A model generated the notes under the pieces. It did not search any database. It worked only from the letters and a program-made list of their open reading frames with translations, and was not told the origin of the DNA. From Anthostomella pinea (lineage: Eukaryota; Ascomycota; Sordariomycetes; Xylariales; Xylariaceae), in assembly GCA_963556695.1 (NCBI GenBank), contig CAUWAG010000006.1, positions 620,001 through 684,000 of the forward strand: DNA of 64,000 bases, in the 5' to 3' direction. Positions 60,067-64,000 of this stretch are shown piece after piece. Each line of letters begins with the position of its first letter. Position 1 is the stretch's first letter. Made by a program: the position numbers and the translations under genes.

Positions 60067-60176
60067 GACAAGGAACGTATCTATGTACATATACAGGTGT
60101 TCCACGTCTGACCAGCGCTGCAGCTCCCTGCAGAACAACAAGCCATCGTTATCCTCTATTCTTGGCCTTCTGACTG
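60067..60176 (+). repeat. Diverged dispersed repeat, copy B
   Basis: Partner of 58264-58371 in the same orientation, about 1.8 kb away. The shared blocks keep order and spacing over about 110 bp. Flanking sequence beyond these limits does not obviously match. Confidence 0.6.
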
Positions 60177-60894
60177 GATGTGTGGGATTCGAGTGATTGG
60201 TAGATCCTCTGGAGAAAACCCCGACGCGACGCAGCCTGTGCGTGACGAGTTGGTGCTCGAGGGTCACCTCGTGATGGGTCGGCACCAACTGCATAAAGCT
60301 GCGCGTAGAGTGGGTGACGACCAACATAGAAAGATGCTTTATACTAATAAAGTGTCTGGGTTTATTTTCTTTTCTAGTTGAAGAGGTCATCCGCACACGT
60401 ATTGCGGCTCAACATAATTAGCCATCGACTTGCTGCATGTGTATGTCAGACATTTACAACTCTGCAGAACTAGCCAAAAAGATTCGAATGTTGATACCTG
60501 TGACAGCCCAGTTTCGTGTTATCTGTTATTATTCAGCACTTAGCGAGAAGGAGGTCTGGTGATGAGGCCATAGCAGCCACAACCTTAGGGGGGCAACTGC
60601 CAACGCGGGCTGACGTAGTGTATGCTCCACTTTTATTCCGAAGACGTCCACGTCCGCGAAAGATCGCGTCAAAGGCGCGTGTCCCTCGTCTCCGTCCAAC
60701 CCTTCAGCATCTATGCGAGTGGGTGAATGCCTCCTCTTGTCACCCCGTTTCTATCCACGTGCTCATCATCGCCGGGCCGATGCTACCCTGGTCGTTTCTC
60801 GGATTCGAATCCCCAATCATGACTCTGGTCGAGCACCGCTGACCGAGCATCTCGGCCCCTCCGTCCCGCGAACCCTCTCTCCTAAACACTCATC

Positions 60895-62910
60895 ATGCCG
60901 TCCTCATCACCGCCTTATCAAATGTCGTCACCGGTGCACGGCACGGGACGGCAGAAGTCGCATTTTACCTACCGCCAATTGAGCTTATTGGCCTCATACT
61001 CAACTTCATCAGCGTTGCGTGTCATTGCTCACATCGATCTCGATGCCTTCTATGCCCAGTGTGAGATGGTGCGTCTGGGCATTGCCGAGGATCAACCTCT
61101 GGCCGTTCGGCAATGGTAACTCCCCCATTACTGGCTCTTCCCCTGCACTACCGCCTGATCACCATTGGCTGACGCACCTCATAGGGAAGGACTGATTGCT
61201 ATCAATTATCCTGCACGCAAGTTCGACATCAGTCGGCATTGTACTGTGACTGATGCAAAGAAACTCTGCCCGAACCTCATCGCCCAACACGTTGCGACGT
61301 GGAAGGAAGGTGATGAGAAATGGGCGTATCACAACGATGCACCATCGCACATCGGCACACACAAGGTCTCACTGGACCCCTACCGACTCCAGTCGAGGAG
61401 AATCTTGGCGCTGATCAAGGAGTGTCTACCGCAAAACCTCCAGAAGGTCGAGAAGGCGAGCATAGATGAGGTCTTCGTTGACCTATCTGCTCAGATCCAC
61501 TCAATTCTCCTGGAGAGATTTCCGGAACTTACTAACCCTCCACCCTACGATGATCCGACAGAGAAGCTGCCGCTGCCCCCAGTGACTGCCCTCGACTGGC
61601 AAGCTGATGCGCTGGTCGACCTTGACGATACCGAGGCCGAAGCTGACGACCCCGACTGGGATGACGTGGCTATCCTCATTGGATCAGAAATAGTTCGGGA
61701 TGTGCGGGCTGAGATTCGTCGGCAGCTACACTACACCTGTTCAGCGGGAATAGCGAGTAATAAAATGCTCAGTAAGTTGGGCTCGGCATACAAAAAGCCT
61801 AACCAGCAAACCGTCATTCGGAACCGGGCGGCCCAACACTTCCTGTCTGACATGAAGTTCACCAAGATTCGAAACCTCGGGGGCAAGCTTGGCGACCAGG
61901 TTACATCGACTTTTGGCACCGAGACAATCAAGGATTTGCTTCTGGTGCCAGTGGAGCAGCTGAAGTCGAAGCTGGGCGATGACACGGGAGTCTGGCTCTA
62001 TAATACTATTCGTGGCATCGATTCGAGTGAGGTCAACTCCAGAACCCAAATCAAATCCATGCTCTCGGCCAAATCCTTCCGGCCGAGCATAAACAATCTA
62101 GATCAGGCCATCAAATGGTTGAGGATATTCACGGCAGACATATTCTCACGATTGCTCGAGGAGGGTGTCCTCGAGAATAAACGGCGGCCCAAAACCATGA
62201 ACCTACATCACCGGCATGGTGGCCAGACCCGGTCACGATCCTCTGGTATCCCCATGGGCAAAACACTCGATGAAAGGACCTTGTTTGACCTCGCCAAGCA
62301 TCTTCTCAATCAGATCATTCTAGAAGGGAGAGTATGGCCGTGTGCCAATCTTAGTTTGGCCGTCGCAGGGTTTGAAGATGGTGTCACGGGCAACATGGGG
62401 ATAGGCGGATTCTTGTTGAAAGGAGACGAAGCACGTGGATCCAAGACAACCCCCCGCGAGTCGTCAATGGAATCCTCTGCGAATGAACCGCCAGAGAAGA
62501 AGCGCCGCACGGATAACCCCAGCATCCAGCGGTTCTTTCCAAAACGGGAAACCTCTTCAGGCGGGGATGGCGAGGGGGACCTCGACGGCAGTGAAGATAC
62601 AGGGCACCCCCGAGATGACACGAGCGGCCGTCCAACCACGGACTCGCGGAGCCAGCAGACACCAATCACGGATTACATGTGCTCCCGCTGCAATGCAGGG
62701 CTCGAGGACGCCGAAGCATTACAGAGCCACCTCGACTGGCATTTCGCCAAAGACCTCCAGGACGAGGAACGTGGCAAGCCTGCATTTGCCAGTAAGCCGG
62801 CATCTGCTCCGCGCGGCCAGAAGAGTACGTGTGCATCGTCGTCGAAGAAGCCTTCAAGGGGCGGCAGCAGTAAACTGGAGTACGGGCAGAGCAAGCTGAA
62901 GTTTGGATGA
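60895..62910 (+). CDS. rad30: DNA polymerase eta (Y-family translesion polymerase, Rad30)
   Basis: Exon 1 is 60895-61115 and exon 2 is 61185-62910, with a 69-nt intron GTAACT...CATAG, giving 648 residues. Catalytic acidic residues are visible in IDLDAFYAQCE (D48, D50) and in ASIDEVFVDL (D168, E169). The finger/palm motif EGLIAINYPARKFDISR spans the junction. The thumb and little-finger regions follow (SAGIASNKMLSKLGSAYKKP; FTKIRNLGGKLG). A UBZ-type ubiquitin-binding zinc finger lies near residues 570-599 (YMCSRCNAGLEDAEALQSHL ... H). PCNA-interaction candidates are SIQRFF in the linker and the basic SKLKFG tail. The enzyme bypasses UV photoproducts in the nucleus. Length and domain order are normal for fungi. 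A second ATG ten codons in is an alternative start. Confidence 0.95.
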
Positions 62911-64000
62911 ATCACGCGTCCAAAGTGAGCGTTATCTGCGTTGCTCTTTGTCAGTCAGCCTCCGTTCTTCCTACCAGACGGTCTTCCTACGAAGGACATG
63001 CAGGACATGCATGGACAAGCTGCGAGAATCGAACGATATCTCGAGACAGCTGGCGCTACTCTGCGTCTTCCATGCATAATAGACGATACCTATAAGAGCC
63101 CGGGGAAGCCGGATCTGCGCCGAGCAGATTAGCGGTGATGATCCTGCGGCCTAGATATCGAGGACTGGAAATCGCGAAAGGCGGCCCGGGCAGATATTTC
63201 AGGAACCAACCATGCGAATGCTTGGTCTGCGGGAGCACCGAGGTACAGGCAGATACCGCATATTCTATTAGATGCGGATGTCCAGGTTGCGTCCGGCCCG
63301 TGGGTGCAGCCAGTTGTATGCTGTCGTCGCCTTACACGGGGATTCTTCTACGGCGGCAGAAGGCACATTGTCGGCGCCCGGGTTACACTACGGGTGTCCA
63401 GTCCGAAACAGGCCGGTTCCAAAGTAGGTTCACCGTCAGTCTCACGAGCGCATATGCGAAAGCCTGCATAGGCTCTGGCCTGCTTGTGCTACGCGCGCGA
63501 TTCCTCGCTACGATGGAAGATACGCGGGTTAGGGTTGTGTTGGATATGGCTGGCTGGATATATGTGGTGAACAATGAATAATGAAGAATGCATGGATGGG
63601 TAAAATAGGACGATCAGAATGTGCCGTCGCCTCCCCTTTCCTGCATTCCTGGATGCAGTTTGACAGGTACGACATACACCATAAGGAGCTACATTTTCCC
63701 AAAGCGAAAGCCTATCCTATCCAACAAACCAAACCAGGCGACTGTCTCGTGGTCTCACATTGCAATATCTCAGTGGCTGCTTTGTCGTCATGTCACGAGA
63801 AGAGGAGCCCAGTGCGGGAGGAGATGATTGGCCAGCCCGATGAAGTTTTGAGGTCGGCTAGGTTGGGCACCCAACGTGGTGGAAATGCCGCTACAGATGC
63901 CGCTACAGATGCCGCTACTTGCCCAGAGCTTGCTGTCGGGCCCTGGCGCATTGATACCCAACCTCGCCTCGCCTCGCTGCCCTTTCACTTCCTTTTTTGA
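62911..64000. other. 3' flank of pol eta and intergenic sequence to the window end
   Basis: No gene is supported. The frame at 63135-63581 (+) is open but has no domain, and the opposite strand is also partly open. The frame at 63581-64000 runs to the window edge and contains a short tandem repeat, but no recognisable protein. Confidence 0.4.
63885..63918 (+). repeat. 12-bp tandem repeat, nearly three units
   Basis: The unit ATGCCGCTACAG occurs twice in full and then as an 11-base near-copy. It is a minor minisatellite with no linked gene. Confidence 0.8.

Larger units (their letters stand above)
56948..60894. other. Gene-poor region of about 3.9 kb
   Basis: No gene could be established. 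At about 57390-57480 on the minus strand the frame DEGDNTPEDISLAPKSRKTF ... KEHSEWE ends at a GTACGG donor-like site and could be an exon of an unrecognised gene. Its 5' part, with GACELFKECQTRE in another frame, cannot be resolved. The region also holds the diverged pair of segments at 58264-58371 and 60067-60176. The last 300 bases (60600-60890) are C/T-rich and probably hold the pol eta promoter. Confidence 0.4.

Noticed and set aside
60790..60825. tRNA T-loop-like sequence 'ggattcgaatcccc'
   Set aside because: No matching acceptor stem, anticodon stem or D-arm could be found upstream; it is an isolated palindrome in the pol eta promoter region.
1..64000. CRISPR arrays, bacterial operons, riboswitches and ribosome binding sites
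   Set aside because: The sequence is eukaryotic (spliceosomal introns throughout), and no regularly spaced short repeats of CRISPR type were seen.

Overview
The window is nuclear DNA of a filamentous ascomycete (Pezizomycotina, probably a Sordariomycete). The reasons are short spliceosomal introns (about 50-160 nt, GT...AG, often with a CTAAC/CTGAC-type branch site), an ApsA/Num1-type cortical anchor, the fungal arylsulfotransferase, the fungal sulfotransferase-4 family, an intradiol dioxygenase, a PFA5-type DHHC acyltransferase, small secreted cysteine-rich proteins, and solo LTRs in an AT-rich block. There is no operon structure. No CRISPR array, rRNA or convincing tRNA was seen.

Layout. 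0-4 kb: a decayed extended-SDR reductase, a frameshifted APH-fold phosphotransferase and an intact classical SDR with three exons. 6-7 kb: a small secreted protein. 8.6-10.6 kb: a ZIFL1-like MFS transporter with four exons. 12-15.5 kb: an arylsulfotransferase pseudogene converging on an intact membrane-anchored sulfotransferase. 15.5-22.3 kb: gene-poor. 22.3-29.1 kb: a 2242-residue ApsA/Num1 homologue with about thirty 26-residue coiled-coil repeats and a C-terminal PH domain. 31.5 kb: the splicing factor CWC24. 33.9-37.4 kb: an F-box-like protein and an intradiol (catechol/hydroxyquinol) dioxygenase. 38.5-40.7 kb: an AT-rich block with a 20-bp poly-C run and three LTR-like insertions; two are 255-bp near-identical solo LTRs, each with its own 5-bp target duplication. 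41-44 kb: an F-box-family pseudogene and an alpha/beta-hydrolase pseudogene. 44.7-46.2 kb: two small secreted cysteine-rich genes, one with a hydrophobin-like cysteine spacing. 47-48 kb: an acidic hypothetical gene. 50.8-52.5 kb: a frame-broken membrane protein. 54.4-55.8 kb: a PFA5-like palmitoyltransferase. 56.7 kb: a 66-residue zinc-ribbon-like protein whose start codon is split by an intron. 60.9-62.9 kb: DNA polymerase eta. The remainder is intergenic.

Main theme. Housekeeping genes (apsA/NUM1, CWC24, RAD30/pol eta, PFA5) are clean, including one 6.1-kb exon with no lesion. At least five accessory genes (extended SDR, APH, arylsulfotransferase, F-box family, alpha/beta hydrolase), probably also a membrane protein, carry in-frame stops and/or frameshifts. 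Every in-frame stop can be explained by a C:G-to-T:A change. This looks like selective decay of an accessory fraction beside a transposon-scarred AT-rich block, rather than general sequencing error. I found no coherent new multi-gene system. The most novel single items are the hydrophobin-spaced secreted protein, the split-start-codon zinc protein and the adjacent pair of sulfuryl-transfer genes.
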